Part shown: positions 12,893-27,320 of the stretch, in pieces
Numbering within the stretch: position 1 is the first letter of the stretch
Layout: the number at the start of each line of letters is the position of its first letter
From: Luscinia megarhynchos
Lineage: Eukaryota > Chordata > Aves > Passeriformes > Turdidae
Reading direction: 5' to 3'
NCBI GenBank assembly: GCA_034336665.1
Contig: CM067566.1
Coordinates: forward strand, 31,030,330-31,094,329
Length of the DNA stretch: 64,000 nucleotides
The notes under the pieces: generated by a model
What the model was told of the DNA's origin: nothing
Seen by the model: only the letters and a program-made list of their open reading frames with translations
The model's database searches: none
Translations under genes and position numbers: made by a program

Positions 12893-15800
12893 ATCTCTGG
12901 TGCCAGACTACCCTGTTCTAAGGTGCCATATTTGGCCTGTATGTTTTACAAGATGGATGAGCAGCAAACTGACTCTAGAACATTAGAACCTTTTTGAAAT
13001 GTCCTACTGTTTGCTTGAATCTAAGAGATCAGGGAGGGGAAAAAAACCAAGAAAAATAAATCTGAATTTCAAAATTGTTTTACATTTTAGTCATATTCTA
13101 AAGTTCTGTGGAAACTCAACATAGTGAAAACAAACTATTCAAGTTCCCTTAGGAAAAAAATAAACAAAAACCTCCTGTGTCTGGTTTCTAGAATTCAGAT
13201 ATCCTATTGTTTTACTCTCTGCTTTTGATTCCTAAATAGGGTTAAGGTATCCATATCAAATCTTCTGTTTAGATGAGTGGTTTATTTCTATCATGACAGT
13301 ACAGGAAGGCAGAAAATGATGGAAGTGCTCCAAGTGCCCTAATCCTGCACTCAGGAGTCACTTTTCATGGGGACACTACTATTAATGTGGATTCCTGGCA
13401 AGTAGCAATGGACATTTTATCAGTTTCCAGAAGCGTTTGAACATACCATATGAGTATGAGTAAATGAATATTTTCATGTTTTAAACACTTATTAAGATTG
13501 TGCACAGACATTACAAGACCTAATTAACTCTTTATCTCTGAACTGGAATATACTCCTATAATGAAGAATCCTTTACTGAGTACATCCCTATGTTTTTATA
13601 ATTATATTGGGTATCCATTAGCCTAAAAGGTGATCTTGACTGTGGTTACTCAAATGCACTGAACATCTCTTCCCATATCTGCATCAAAAACTTGGTCTGT
13701 ACAACTGTACCTGCCTTCCCTGTGATATTTACCTACAGCTCTCTGGTTTTGCTGTCTAATTTGTGTTCTGTGCATTGTCACAATTCATAAACTACTTTGT
13801 ATTAATCCAAGTGAAGATTGCAGAAGAGGTCTAGCTAGAAATTTCTCTCCAGGCATATGATACATATACAAATACCACTTTGCTATTCACTTGAAATGCC
13901 TTCCTCTTGAACAAGTGGGCTGGTGCACTTTGCACCTCAAATTATACTGCTATCTCATATAAAATTAGTCAATTTACATTTTTTAAGCTGCAAGGGTCAA
14001 AAATGCTTGTTTGAATATCAAGCTTCATCCAAGACACATAAAAGAATTTAAATTATTGTTTTGGTAACTTCAGATTCAGAATTTAAAAGAAAGGTAAAGG
14101 CAATACTTCAACATCAGGTTACCCATTAAGGGGTTTTTTTGGGTAATTTTTGGTGTGAATTGTTGGTTTTTATTCTTTGTCCTTAGGTATGCCCTATTTG
14201 CTATGCTAGGAACTGACTACCTGCTGTAAAACCTGGCATGCATTTGGCTTCATCCTTGGAAGTGCTTTTGTAAAAGCTGTGCTTCTGAGAATGGTTGGAA
14301 TGAACCACTCAGCCAGGGAATGACGATTTGCCCAGCATAGTGATACACTCACAAGAAAAGCTTCTTTTGTGTTTAAGGGATGCAGATTAACACAGATAGG
14401 AATTTGTAGTAAGCCATCTAATACCAGTTGTCAATTACTTACTTAAACATTTATCACATGAAAATGCAACACGCTTAGAATAGTCAAAACAGTGTAAGGT
14501 AGCTGCTTGTCAGAAGGCTGGATATAATTATGGACTTTAGGATTCTACACATTTCAATTTCAGTCCAAAGTTGCTGTATCTTTCTCTATATGTGCTCTCT
14601 TCTCTCCATTCATTGTAACTTCATTAGGTGCAAAAGACATTTATCTCACCTGGAATATTCAAACAGCCTGGCTCTACTCAAGACAAAATAGGTACTCTGT
14701 TTTTTATATGTGACTGCTTGAACATAAGCAAACAGATTTTAGTGCATTTAATATTTGTACCTCAGTGTTCTGAAATGTCCATATTCTTTTAAAAATATGT
14801 TTTGAATATTATAATCTCGTTGTGCAATAGTGATTACTGAAACCCTTCAGGATTGCTTAATATCCATGTGCATCTTTCACCACTGAAGTTTGCTGAGACT
14901 GAAGCTTGTTAGTGAGTGTAAATGTTTGTTAATGAGATTAACTTACAAATAACAGCTATGATTTACTAGAAAATGCTTCTTAAACCATTGCCTCTTAACT
15001 AAAGCTCTTAAAATATCAGCATGAGTGGAGGAGGGCTTCAAGGATCCATCTTGAATAAGGGAAACTGCCAAACATCTGCTATGTCAGTATTCTGGTTTAT
15101 GATGCTAAGCCATAAACAAAGGACTCTTGGCCATGATTTGTGATAATCACTGGCTAGAGCTACCTGCCAGAAATCATGCCTTCAGAAATCCAATTACATG
15201 AGTGAAGATAAGAATCCATGGTCAGGACGGTTTCCAGCATAGTAAAGGTTTTTTCAATTTTTATGGCTTCTGCCAATAAAAATTTTTCATGATAAATCAT
15301 AAGTAAACAGCTTTGTGATGGATTGTACAATGTAGCTCTATCTGTAACCATAATACTGGGAATCCTGTAGTAAGACCTCAAGCCAGTAGAAGATGGAGCT
15401 TTCTTCTCATGGGACAGAACATGTTGTTTCTTCATCGCTTTGCAATGGGAGGAGAACTCTGGAGGAGAGGTTTTTTTAGCAGGACTGCATGAGGGTTTTT
15501 CTACTGATGTTTTACACATATTTTTTGAGCTAGATTCAAGATTGAGTAGGTTGAAATAATTAGTGAGATGGTGGATTACCTTTATGCTTAGTTTCTCAAA
15601 GAGAGGTTTTTGCTAGTCTTTCCCAGACATATCCTGTTCCCTGAAGCAGAGAAGTACAGTGCATACAAAAGAAATGTTCTATATTAATGTTGCTTGGTAA
15701 CCTATTTGCTGTGCTAGAAATCATAGTAATCATAGTAAAATCTTTGTGGCATCTTAGTTTTCTGACCCTTAACAGCTGATGTACTACTTGAAAAAAAAAA

Positions 15801-18800
15801 TAAATTATAGTTCAACTTCTAATTTCATACACCTAAAAGTATTTGTCTTCTCTTAAGATTTGAGACCTCTCCTCTTGAGAGGGGCAGGGGAGCAAGAAAA
15901 TTAGTTAATTGCTTTAAAGAGAATAACTAAATTCAGAGATGAAGTTTAGTATTTATTTTCATCTCATTCTGAGTGCACAAGCTCTCCCAAAAATGAAGCA
16001 TTGATGCTTTATGCAGCAGGTCAGGGATGAAAAACACAAATCTAAATTCACTCACTGATTTAAAGTGATTAATTTATCTAGTTTTGTGATGTTTCAGTAA
16101 ATGTTTCATTGCTTTATTAATGCATTTAGATTTTTTTTCAGATCTAATATATTCATATACTATTTCTGAGCAATAAATACTTAATATGCAATTGTTATAC
16201 AGATTGAATACTCTCCCTATTTTACAATTGTTATTGAGTACAAGTGTTGTGAGGGAGTGAATTTTTTCTGTATCTTAGATCAATTGATTAATCTGAAAAA
16301 AAACCAAAGTAAATGCAATGGCTAAAGGCAGTGATTTTGCACAGATGAGACCTGGGATGGTATTGGGCCTGTAGGATGTTTTCTATGATCATGTGAATCT
16401 GTGTGACCATAATTGTAGTTTCAAATCTCATTGTAAAATAAGACCTAGCATTTTAGAAAAAAAATTTATTGGTTAAAATGTGGTGGAAGTCATCCAGGAA
16501 AAACAAACAAACAAACAAAAAACTTTATAGTGTTACCTTTATAAGCACTTTAATAACTCCTACCCTTATGAAGGCTGGGTATCTAACGGAAGTTTTTCAT
16601 TGTATTAACAATCTAAATATTTTAAAATAAAACTATAACTGTTTCAAGTGTTTATGTAATGATATTTAAGAGAATTAAATTATCTATTTGGAAAAAGACA
16701 AAACTGCTTTCTAAGTTTATTTTAGGATTGCATCAGCTTTCAGTTATGCCACAGCTTTTTATAGCTTGATAGTGCTAATGATCTCATTCTCTTAACCTGA
16801 TAATAAAAATAATGGAATACCTTGATTAACTTGAATGGCAGCTCATATTTGATATGGTGGTTATAATTAACCACACTGCAACAAGTTGCCACCCTGGGCT
16901 TTGTCTTATCTCATACAACCAGATAACTAGAATAAGATGATGATCTGGTTAAAAATGAACAAAAATTTAATTTGAGAGTGTCATAATAGGGCTGTGTATC
17001 ATTTCTTTAGAAAGAAATCTGCCTTCTTTGTTTTTGAGAACACTTAAAAATAAGTGAGACCAATCCAATGCAGACATCATGGCCAAAAATACCATCAGTA
17101 TTTTCACATCTCTCCACAGACCATATATAGTGCAGGCAGGAGAAGTGTTGCTGCTTTCAAGGATATCAGAACTCCCCTGAGAGGGAAAAGACTGGACAGA
17201 TTTTTCTGTAAAGGCAAATTTTAAAGTGAGTACACTGAGATGTGGATAACTCCTTTAAAGTAGATAAACAGCTTTAGAGTTCTTAGAGGCCCTTTCTCCT
17301 TGGCTGCCTTTAGCTTAGTTTGACATAGGTGGGGAAATGTAAGTGTGCTCTTACCAGTTCTTCAGGTCTACTGCTTGCTCTGATGTCTGTTCCCTCCTGC
17401 TTCATGCCCCAGCCCAACCAAAACAAACAGGCAAGACTTGTCAGATTGGTAAGATACCTGCTTATGTTTCTGTTTTTGCTGCAAGCTTTGAAATGCTGGA
17501 AATGTAAGTGTGTGAATATAAATTTATACAGTTTATTATGGTGGGACCAAATTCTCATTAAAATAGACAAGATACTATGAGAAGATATTGTTTTGGCTAA
17601 GCTTCTTTTGAAAATGTCTTTCTGCACCTAAATTTCCTTTTTTACCATCAGTTCACTGCAGGATGAGGTAGTTAAGGAGGACAGACTCTTCAACACCTTC
17701 TAGTAACTAGCAGAACAAATCTTAACTGCATCAGTTATGTAACTACAGTGTAAGTGTCCTTACAGTGATATGTAAATCAGCATGAAATTATGAAAGACAA
17801 ATATGATGATATCCTTTAGAGTATATGGAAAACTTACAGGGAAGTGTAAAAAGACACTGATTACTCTTGATAAAAGAAGAAAAATGTGATATTTTAATGA
17901 TAAACATGAGTTAGTACAATTCTGAAGTGTGTGAAACTTGAGGCTACTAAAACTAGTGCAAGACTTGCAGAAATTCAGAATAGGTTCTTTTGAGTTCAGC
18001 ATATCAAACACTGACTTCTCATCATACAGTTTTCTATACACTGAGCTAGCTACTTACACAGTTAGGGCTCCTACCCACCACTTAACCAAATGTTAGTGCT
18101 AATTCTGGCATCTCCTGTAGGTGGGAGCCCAGGCAGTAGAAGAGGCTGAGTTGTTTTGCAGCTCTCTTCTAAAGTATGCTCTTAGCAAGCCAGTCTTTCA
18201 GCAGACTATATATAAATTAAGTTGATGAGTCTCAGAAATGTTCATATCACTCTGTTTATAGACCTTCAATGAATGCTAATTCATTGACAAAGTGTGAAAG
18301 TGTCACTTTTTAGCTAAAAAGACTAGGTGTCAGCTCATTCTTTTGGAATGTACAGTATGTGATTATATAACTTCCTGAACTGGTGACATCACTGATGACC
18401 AATCAAAAAAAACTATTATTCTGACTATGATTTCTATTTGTATTAGTCTAAATATCAAAGATGAGCCTAATATTTAGCTTAGCAATTTTGGGGTAGAATT
18501 ATAAACAAAGACTGCTTTAATGTTTTTGAATATGTCTGATTCTGGCAACTAAAAATGCTATAATGTTTTGAAAATAAGTTCTGACTGCACTGGGCTTTGG
18601 GGAGGAACAGGTAGGAAACTGTTTAAAGAAGTAGCTATTCCCTAGAGTCTGAGTGCTTGAAAACAGGGACAAGTTTTAGCTCAGCTGATGTAATGGACAC
18701 ATATTTCTCAGGATGTGGCTACTAATGAATGGATGTTTTTCATAAGTAGCTAGTGTTCTAAAATAACCCCAAGCTACAGCAAGTGATAAGAAAATAAAAA

Positions 18801-20969
18801 TAAATTATTCAGTTAAGTTAGCCCTTCAGAAGGTTGGAATTTTACTTTAGACTTCAGCTTCCTGGGAATTTCTTATGCTTATCACTAGTTTTAATGCTAC
18901 TGTCATTCAAACACTAAAGTTTTGCATTTGTTCAGACTACAGTAAGAGATATGGAGTTCCTTACAAAGAAGGCATACAGTATCACTCAGATTTAATTTCC
19001 TAATTATAGAATGCCTGTTGTAGTCCTAAAGACAAGAAACAAGCTCTATTTTCCAGCTTTTGGTGGCAGTGTTGGAAGGGCAGCTAGGTGCTGTACTCCC
19101 ACTAGTTTTTTGGCTCTTAGCAGTGTTCTCAAAGCATATACCTTACTGCAGTGTAAATCTTCAATTTCACAAAGCAGATGCTTGTAGTCAGGCTTGGTCG
19201 CTGGGGCCCTGCTGGTGGTGCCAAGGGCACAATTGTGTTATTGGAAGAACATGAAAGAGAGAGATGGGATGGGCTGTATCCATACTACATACATTTTGTG
19301 CAGGGTCTGATGCTGGCTGTTTCTCTTCAGGAAATAGGGAGCAAAGAGCTCATGTTAGGAAATACAGTGACTTCCCTGGCCTTCCTATGAGTGCATCTGA
19401 GTGAAAAGATTTATCTCTTTTCAGCATAATTTATCTTATATTTTGGTGTGAGATCTTTCTCCTGTCATTTATCTGTCCTTAGGGATAGGATATGGCTAAT
19501 CCATAGACAACAAACCATTTTGATGTGATTTTATCCAAAACAATTTACATGCTTCAGGGTACTCATGAAAGCTCCCTGATAATTCAGTGTGGTGCAATTG
19601 TCTAGAGCATCCCCTGGCAAAGGCAGTTAACTCTCTTGTAAACTTGTTTTCAAATACTGCACAGGAGAGAAGTGCAAGTTCTCTGTTTTTTGAAAATTGT
19701 CTTGCATCAGTATGGAACAGTAGGCTGAGTTTTATTTGGAGCTTGGGAATACACATACACCCACTCAGTACTCCCCTGAAAGGTGTTAACTGTGCAGAAT
19801 TAGAATAACTGCTCAGTTCAGGGTTGTTATCAGTAATTCCATTGTAGCTCCTAATTACGACTAACAGTTTTATCAAGAGCTATGGAAGTTCCCACAGCTA
19901 CTCTTGTTGAAAAGAGTTCATATTTATATTACTCTAGGAACACAAATCCTGATACCTTCTGGAAATATCTAGATCTTGGTATTTATTTTTAATGATTTCA
20001 TCAGATAAGATGGTCAGTGTAAATTCTATCATTTCACCTATTTCTGCTACTAGCTCTGATTAATAAAGATATATAAAATGTATAGGCAAATATAAAAAAT
20101 AAGAGAAGAATCCTGAAAATCATGACACACAATCTTTTTTTCACATGCTACCTTATAGTGACACATGTTTATTCACCTGTTCATTTGCCAGCTGTAGGTA
20201 CATTGGAAAATAAATGTCTGTGAAGCAGTAAAAGATTTTGCTGCTTAAAATGCACAGATGTGATTTCTGCATGCTCTACTGGGGTTTCTTGGAGCTTTTT
20301 AAAAATAGTTTTATTACTGATCAGGAAATAAAATTACTAGAACTTAAGAAATTAAATGAAAAATTTAGGAATGAAAAAAGAAACCAAAACAAAAAAAGTC
20401 CAAGCCAAACCTGTCTGATTATTTACCAAGGTGTACACTTTAAATATTTTACAGCTTGAAGTCTTTATTATGGTAGGAAAACTTAGTTAAATTAAGGACC
20501 TGATAACAATGCACAGCTTTGGAATCTTTTTTTAAAAATTACTTTTCCACTCAAATCTCTGCCTGAATTCTAAATCTGGAAGAAGGAAGTCTTCAGCTTT
20601 ATACAGTGAACCTCTACCTTCCTCAGCATTGGAAACTGCTTTTCTCAGAGTGAAATAAAAGTCACCATATTATAACTTTGAATATTCTCTATGCTGTGAA
20701 TCATGCTTTTCAGATCATTTTAGTAACAAAGAATTCTTTTTCTTTCAATAAAAATAATTGGTTCCACCTACATTTTCTTTGGGGACTCCATGATTACTGT
20801 CAGAACAGAAACATCAAGTGTACTTAAATACTTGTTAAAAAAACTCTCTTAATAATTAGCTGTTAGTAAAGTTTCAGTGCAGAAGCACTGAAAACAATTG
20901 GCTGTGAAATATGTTTTTCATTGCAATCTACAAAATGATACTGAATGGATGAAACTGAATTTCTCTTTC
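12893..20969. other. Unique AT-rich non-coding DNA
   Basis: About 8 kb without a recognisable gene or interspersed repeat. It includes a 119-codon frame at 15160-15519 on the - strand (see findings), an (AAAC)n microsatellite at 16.5 kb, and a slightly GC-richer patch at about 19,050-19,380 of unknown nature. Confidence 0.6.
16499..16523 (+). repeat. (AAAC)n microsatellite
   Basis: Four AAAC units run from 16501, followed by A-rich sequence. It is a short tetranucleotide repeat. No SINE or LINE body is visible next to it. Confidence 0.85.
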
Positions 20970-20983
20970 TTTTTTTTTTTTTT
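20970..20983 (+). repeat. Poly(T) tract, 14 bp
   Basis: An uninterrupted T run inside a pyrimidine-rich stretch (TTTCTCTTTC...). Followed by GG it could look like a splice acceptor tract on the + strand, but no AG with a convincing exon follows. Confidence 0.85.
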
Positions 20984-23900
20984 GGTGTGTTGTAAGACTG
21001 ACTCAATGCCACGTCTTTTCTTGATACTACAGGTCTTACAAGGAGTTGTCTGACAAGAAAGTGTGTAAACTGACAACTGAGATTTGCCCTTATTCAAATC
21101 CTGTGACTCATTCCATAGGCAATAAAATTTCCATTGTTCTTGAATTTAGCTTTCTAATATATTTGCATCATTCATCATCCAGAGTATTAATTATGAAGTC
21201 TTATTTTTCCAGTTGTGTATTAAGTGTAACAAGTTGTGTGTAAGTTGTTTTTACTGAGGATACCAGGTGTTGAGAAACAGTTCAACTTTCACCACTATCT
21301 CTTTATTCTTACAGAGTCATGGCCACTCTGCACCAAAAAGATTACATGATGTTTTTTAAAAGCATTTTCTGAATTCTTGTAGCTTGTTTCCCATGGTTGT
21401 AACTAGATCTTTAAATTTGTAAATAAGTTATGGATGAACTCAGACAAATGACATAAGCTTACATGTCAGCATAGCTGTTCTGTAAAAGCACATTAACCTG
21501 ATGACCTAGTCTGGCCTGGACCAATTCAGTAGATTAGGATTTAATAAGTGGGACGAGAATAATAAATCTGGGTAGGAAATGTGCATCCTGAGCTCTAGAC
21601 TGTGCTCTTCAAGAGTGGCTCTGGCTGCATCCTCAACCTTTGGGGCTTTCCTGGCCCAACAGTAAATGACCTGGAACTGTAAATCTGTGGTTCAGGTCCT
21701 AAAGTTGTAAAGCAACAAAGGTACTGTTAACTTGGCAATTACCTCTGCCTTTGCAGGGAAAAAGTGGCAGTGTGATGGAGTACTGTCATGTGATTTGTTG
21801 CTACCATTGACAGAAGACTCAGTTTTTGGGTTTGGACCTGGCTGCCAAATCTGGGGTGAGCAGTTACTGTATGATGCCTCTCTCCTTCCCCCGACTGGAA
21901 TGCTGACAAAAAAATAAATGTTTTGTGTTTTCTGTGTGTGGATAAAGGATTTGTACAGGCTAGAGATGGACAGAGGGTATGCCATATCTCTTTCTTCTGT
22001 ATCCTTGAATTTAGTGTGAGGATTTGTAGTGTGAGGATCTGCATAGTGGAATTGGAGCTAGGATTGCACCTTACAGTCAGCTGAGCAAATGCAAGTTGGT
22101 TATGTGCTCCTAAGTGGGAAATGGAATTCCATTTCATTTTGGACTGGTACACTAGAAATACCAGTTCTGTCTCCTCACACATTTTTAAAACTCTGGGCTC
22201 TTGTTTCACTTACAAGCTTGAACATTTCCTCAATTTTAACCCTGGCCAATGAAAAAAATCCCAGCTTGGTACTTCTAAATGTAATAATGTATTCAGTTTC
22301 TCTATTTAAAATATATGCCACTGGAGAAGGAGAAAGTGGTAAGTCATTAAGTTTTCTGATAACTCATTATAAAGCAGGAATGTATTTGCAATTCTTACTC
22401 ACACCAAAATGCATCAAGATTTCTGTTCCTGACTATTTGCTGTAGTCATGCTGAATATAAAGTCAAGTTTATTTGCTATATATCAAAGGTTTCAAGCAGA
22501 AAGTTAAAATTCAAAAAGCTACCACTGGAAGCAGTGATGGGTTTAGAGAAAAGCAACTGGGCCAATTGATTAAGGCCTTGACCAGGACTAAAGGCAGTGA
22601 CAGTGCAAATTATGTCTCTCACTATGTGGACTGATGGAGGAACCTGAGGTTGGCACTGGTGTGATATCAGCTGACAGAGCATGTCTGGGAAGCTGGAGAG
22701 AAAAATGGTTTAAAAAAGCAGGAGGTGAAATTTCTTGATGCTGCAGTGACTGGCCCATTAGATGATTTAGAGTGATTAGGTTATTTAGATTTAGCTTGTC
22801 TATGCTGCTTACCTACCTCAAAAGCAGCAGTATTTTTGCCTTTGAAGAGCTTCTTCCTTGTACTAACATTATTCAGATTTTCTTCAGCTTCAAGCATTTT
22901 GAAGTCACGGAAAATCTTTAGCTCTAGAAAAGTTGAGATGTTTTAATATTAGCTAGCTAAACACAAAAAAGATTGAATTAATTTTAAAATTGAGGTCCAG
23001 ACACTAATAGCTATAAGTATGTTATAGATACATAGATTTTTGCATCTAGTGAAACTCTTACATAGAACTGGTAAATTATTACTAAGATTAACCTGACTCT
23101 GGTGAATTGCATGAAAAACAGCTGGCTTTACAATTCTTGCACCCTTAAACTGATTGTTGTCTCTCAGTTTTAAGTCAGGATTTTCTATTAATTTTTGGCA
23201 CTAAGACATCTTTCTATTTCTAAATAAAAGATTAGCTATTCAGAAAGGATACCAGAATTTTTATATTTATTTTCTGGTTTTGTCACTCCTTGAGGAGAGA
23301 GTACATAGTAACATTCTCCTTGTTCAGATAGATTCAGTAGAAACCAGATGAAAACATGACATTTGCAAGGAGTTGTAGGTAAGGTTATAGGCCTGTCACA
23401 GAACAGCAGAGTCATGCTGAACCACTGCCCTGCAGTTAGTCAGAAAGATTTGTTAACCTTTCTGCGTTAAAGCTTTAGTGTTGTTGCACTGGAATTAAAA
23501 GTAGTTACTCAGCCTGATAAGCATGAGAGTCCTGTGGCTTACACTCAGCAAAGTGCTGTCAGCTAAAGGTGGCCAGTTATAAATTAAAAGCAGGATAGGG
23601 TTTTTTTCAGTTTGCTTGTTGCAGTTATTGACATTTGTGCTTCAAAATGATTTTGGATTGGTTCACAAATATCCTTGTGTCTCTGCTGAGGAGAACTGAG
23701 AAGTTTTGTTGTTTCTCTTGGGGAGTGTCATGTTGCAAACTACTGCTTACTAACTTCTGCAAAACCAGGAGCCAGGGTTCAGTGTGCCTTCTGAAGCTTG
23801 AACAGCACAATTCTGCAGTGTACTTGGGCAAGAAAAGAAGGAGAGCTGACAACTGCTGCGCTCCAGCACTACTAGTCTGCATAACTATTTTTCTCCCTGT

Positions 23901-26900
23901 TTTGCTAGTCTAAACTCTTATTAATTAAAACTACCATTATCAGGAGGGCCCAAGTGATCGATTTCTTTCTTTATCAAAATTCATTTTTAGAAAAATTACC
24001 CTGAAACAACTGAGGAAATCAGAAATTTTACCCCACAACTGCTGCTTGAAATTTTGCAGTGTAACTTAAAGAATTTCAGAGAATGGAAATGCCCAGATGG
24101 GTGTTGTATTCCCCTGGACACAGCATTCCTCAGCATCAAGAAGAGTGATGGTGTCAGGATTCTCCACTGCAGTCTCAGTGGCGTTTGACTGAATGTATGT
24201 ACATGGAGGCAAAAGCTGGAGCTGATGGCATTTAAACTGGCTGCTCCAGAACTGCATATAACACAACTGTAAGTGAACTCTGTATACTCAAAAAGAATGA
24301 AGTTTATATATAATCTTAATTGCAGACTGGTAACCGCTGCAAAACAAGGGGTTTTGCTATTGTAATGTATATATTCAAAATTGCATACAATGAAATCTCA
24401 CTGAATTTGTTGCACTATTTCATGTAGAGATTTTGTTGGAAAAAGCTAACTTGTTAAGTAGGAGTACATGGGCATATGGATTTCTTCCATTGTCACGGTT
24501 CTGAGATTAAAATTTGAGGCAATGCTGCTTGGAAATGAGCTGCCTCATCCCTGTAAACTCCACCTTCTGAAAAGCCAGTAAGAGGATCTCAGTGGTGGAA
24601 TTTTCATTTCACTTAATGCCCAGTAAACTTCTCCAGGGACATACTAAATAACAAAACACTTTTTTTCTTGGAGCACTGAGTATCCTGATAACAAATGTTA
24701 TCAAACTATATGTATCAGATCTCTGCTTATATTTTTCAGCAACAATAATAATTATACTATGGTATGATAATTTTCAACTTTTAGAGGGGTATTTCCTGAG
24801 ACTGAGACAAAATTTCCTAATTTTTGAGGTACTATGTACTTTTAAACTGCCCAAGGTAGTCTTTATTATCCAGATATCTTGACATAGCTGTCTGTCTTAC
24901 ATCTTTTACGTGCAGTTTTTGTTCAAATGCATCAAATAAATTAAATTACATATCCTGTAGAAACTGAAGACTTTCTGAGGGAGTTCAAAACCAAGTTAGA
25001 ATTCTGTGATACAGTTGTTCTTTTTAGCTCTTCAAATGCTGAGAAGCTCCTACTGCCAAGTCACCTATTAAGTGCTTGAACAGTAGCTTTTATCAACGTT
25101 TTTTTCAGCATTACAGATATCTAGCATTACACTATCTAGTGCCTTACAATTTACCTATTTTAAAAAGACATCTGCTGTGCAGTGTTGTTGAATGTTGCCA
25201 AGTTTGATTGCTAGCCAAGGCCTGTTTGTCCTTTAGTCACTGACAAATTCGTGACTGTGTTCCAGAGATGTGACAGATAATCAGCTGCCTCACAGTGTTG
25301 GTAAAAGGTAACCCTGACCTTTCCTACAAATAATTAGTGTCAATTATAGTCCCCACCTACATCCTTTTCACCGCTGCGGTGTAAAAAAAAGTCAGGCCTT
25401 TTTCTTACTATGTTCTAATAACAAAAGTAAATTTTAACAATCCAGTGCCAGAATTTTCTGCAAAATTTGAATATTGAAATATATCAATCTGGGAAACTAC
25501 TGTAGATTTTGTTTGGGTATGTATTCTACCTCTTGTAGGCATGTCAGGATACTGATTTCTAAAAAGATAAGGTACTTGAAAGAAATTCCAGATAAGGAAC
25601 AAATCAACTGAAGTGGTCTTGGGTAGATGTTGATTTTACTGTTGATTATTGGCAGAACACTTGAAAATTATTATTACACCAAACCAAGTATTTGAAAATA
25701 GCACACTGAACTGATTTCATCTCACTGACACTAACTGTGTAGCTCTGAAGATCCCAAGAGTGCTGTTAGCACACTTCTGAAACCTTGCTTCACGCTGATC
25801 TTTCCATGACGTTCCCTTTTTACAGTAAGCGAGAACGTCTCTGTGATCCTGCTCCTGAAAAAGTCAGTCACAAAGGGTAGGAGTCTGGCACTTGTGATTT
25901 GGAATTCCTTTGGCTCAGGTGTCCCTGGATATGTGTGACCATGAAACTGCATACAGCTATGCTATGTGGCTAATTAACTTGGAATTGGATTTTGCCTCCC
26001 AAGTAGTTTTTATGTGACTGCCAGTTCTGAGGTTGTGCTGTATATCAGATGTAGCCTGATGTAGTATAGAAACATACAATTCATAAGGCTTTTCTGCTAT
26101 TGGTGCAAAAGCCATTATTTTTGAGCATAGACAGCACTTAAATTACAAGTCTATTCTATTTCATTTCTCAGAAATGGTGATAAATGGAAGATTTGTGTAC
26201 AGGGGTTTGTTTACTCTTTCAGGGATCTTATGGCTTTGGTTAGTATTTGCTGTGAGAGACCAGTTAAGGCCTTGATCCAGCAGAATTATAATTCCACCTT
26301 TATTACCAAGCATTTTTCCACTACTGCATATTATTTCTAGAACTGACATTGTCTTCCTTTGTCTACTCTAAGACAAAGACTTGTCTTCTTTATCTTCTTC
26401 TTACACTCAAAAAGTGTAAAATTCTCTTCTTTACTTGTATGTTTTCTGATGAAAAGGTTAATTATATCAATGCCATCAACTGCATGGCCAAGAAGCTATA
26501 AAAACGTAAGCATTGCAAACCAATTGAGTCATCTGATTCAGCTTAGTGCAATGTATGTTTCTTCTTATCTACTTTATCCTGTCTTTCGCTAAATGATATA
26601 GATCATTTATTCTGATTAATGAGGGAAATAACATTGGACACCACTTTTGACCGGGAGTGGTGAGTACCCAGGGCACAACTGCATTAACTGGTAGTGTATC
26701 GTTCATCCTGGTTTTAGCCTGCTAAAGAGTTGGAAGATAAGCTGCCAAATACCAGGGGTGTTTCACTGAGCTGTTTTTATTCTTTCACTCTTATTTTGTT
26801 AGTAGGGTAGTTTCACTGGATCTTGACTTCCCTAACAAACGATACTTCTTGTTATAAACTGCGTAATTTCATCAGTCCAAACCTCAGATTATCAGTGGGT

Positions 26901-27320
26901 GGGCGGTATCTGCTTTTAATCTGCATGTGGTGCTGTCCTTTAAAATCCTCACCCTGTTTTTCCCCTGCTTTCAAGTATATTAGTTGCTATGGAAACAACA
27001 TCAGTGTTGTGAGATTCTAAATCTTGAATACATTTGAGTCTCTTGTTTTCTTTCCTCTTGTTTATATACAGTGGTTCTTTTCCTCCCACACAAAATCTGC
27101 ATCTTGTTTCAGAAAGTGATGCTGAGCAAACTCTCCACTGCTGCTTCCTTAAAGTTAAATGCTAAGAGTCTGTGGGTATCCAACCATTCTTATATCAGAG
27201 ATTCTGATACTATTTTTCATGTTTCTGCTTATCTGGGTCTGATTCTATCTGTCCCAGATAGAGTAATAAATATCTATAGTGATTGAAAAACAAAAATCTT
27301 AGACAATTGGTTTTTCTTGT
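20984..27320. other. Unique AT-rich non-coding DNA
   Basis: No recognisable exon or interspersed repeat. A 156-codon frame on the - strand at 21739-22209 is the longest outside the CpG island and is rejected as chance. It spans a 15 bp tandem duplication at 22012-22041. The interval 25,730-25,950 is slightly CpG-richer than its surroundings, without a recognised cause. Confidence 0.6.
22012..22041 (+). repeat. 15 bp tandem duplication
   Basis: TAGTGTGAGGATTTG is directly followed by TAGTGTGAGGATCTG, differing at one base. A simple slippage-type duplication. Confidence 0.85.

Noticed and set aside
14290..14335. GGTTGGAATGAACC sequence resembling a CR1 end
   Set aside because: The short match lacks the ordered flanking blocks of CR1.
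16340..16420. Possible CR1 tail (GGGCCTGTAGGATG...ATGTGAATCTGTGTG)
   Set aside because: Only a vague resemblance to the CR1 terminus; the TTCCAACC block is missing.
20940..21060. Polypyrimidine tract that could be a splice acceptor before an exon at about 21,040
   Set aside because: The tract ends in GGTGTG, the nearest AG gives no exon with conserved-looking coding content, and the 65-codon frame at 21046 is not protein-like.
21739..22209. 156-codon frame on the - strand
   Set aside because: Longest frame outside the island, but the opposite strand is also open over much of it, it contains a 15 bp slippage duplication (QILTLQILTL in the translation), and no family is recognised. Length is near the chance maximum.
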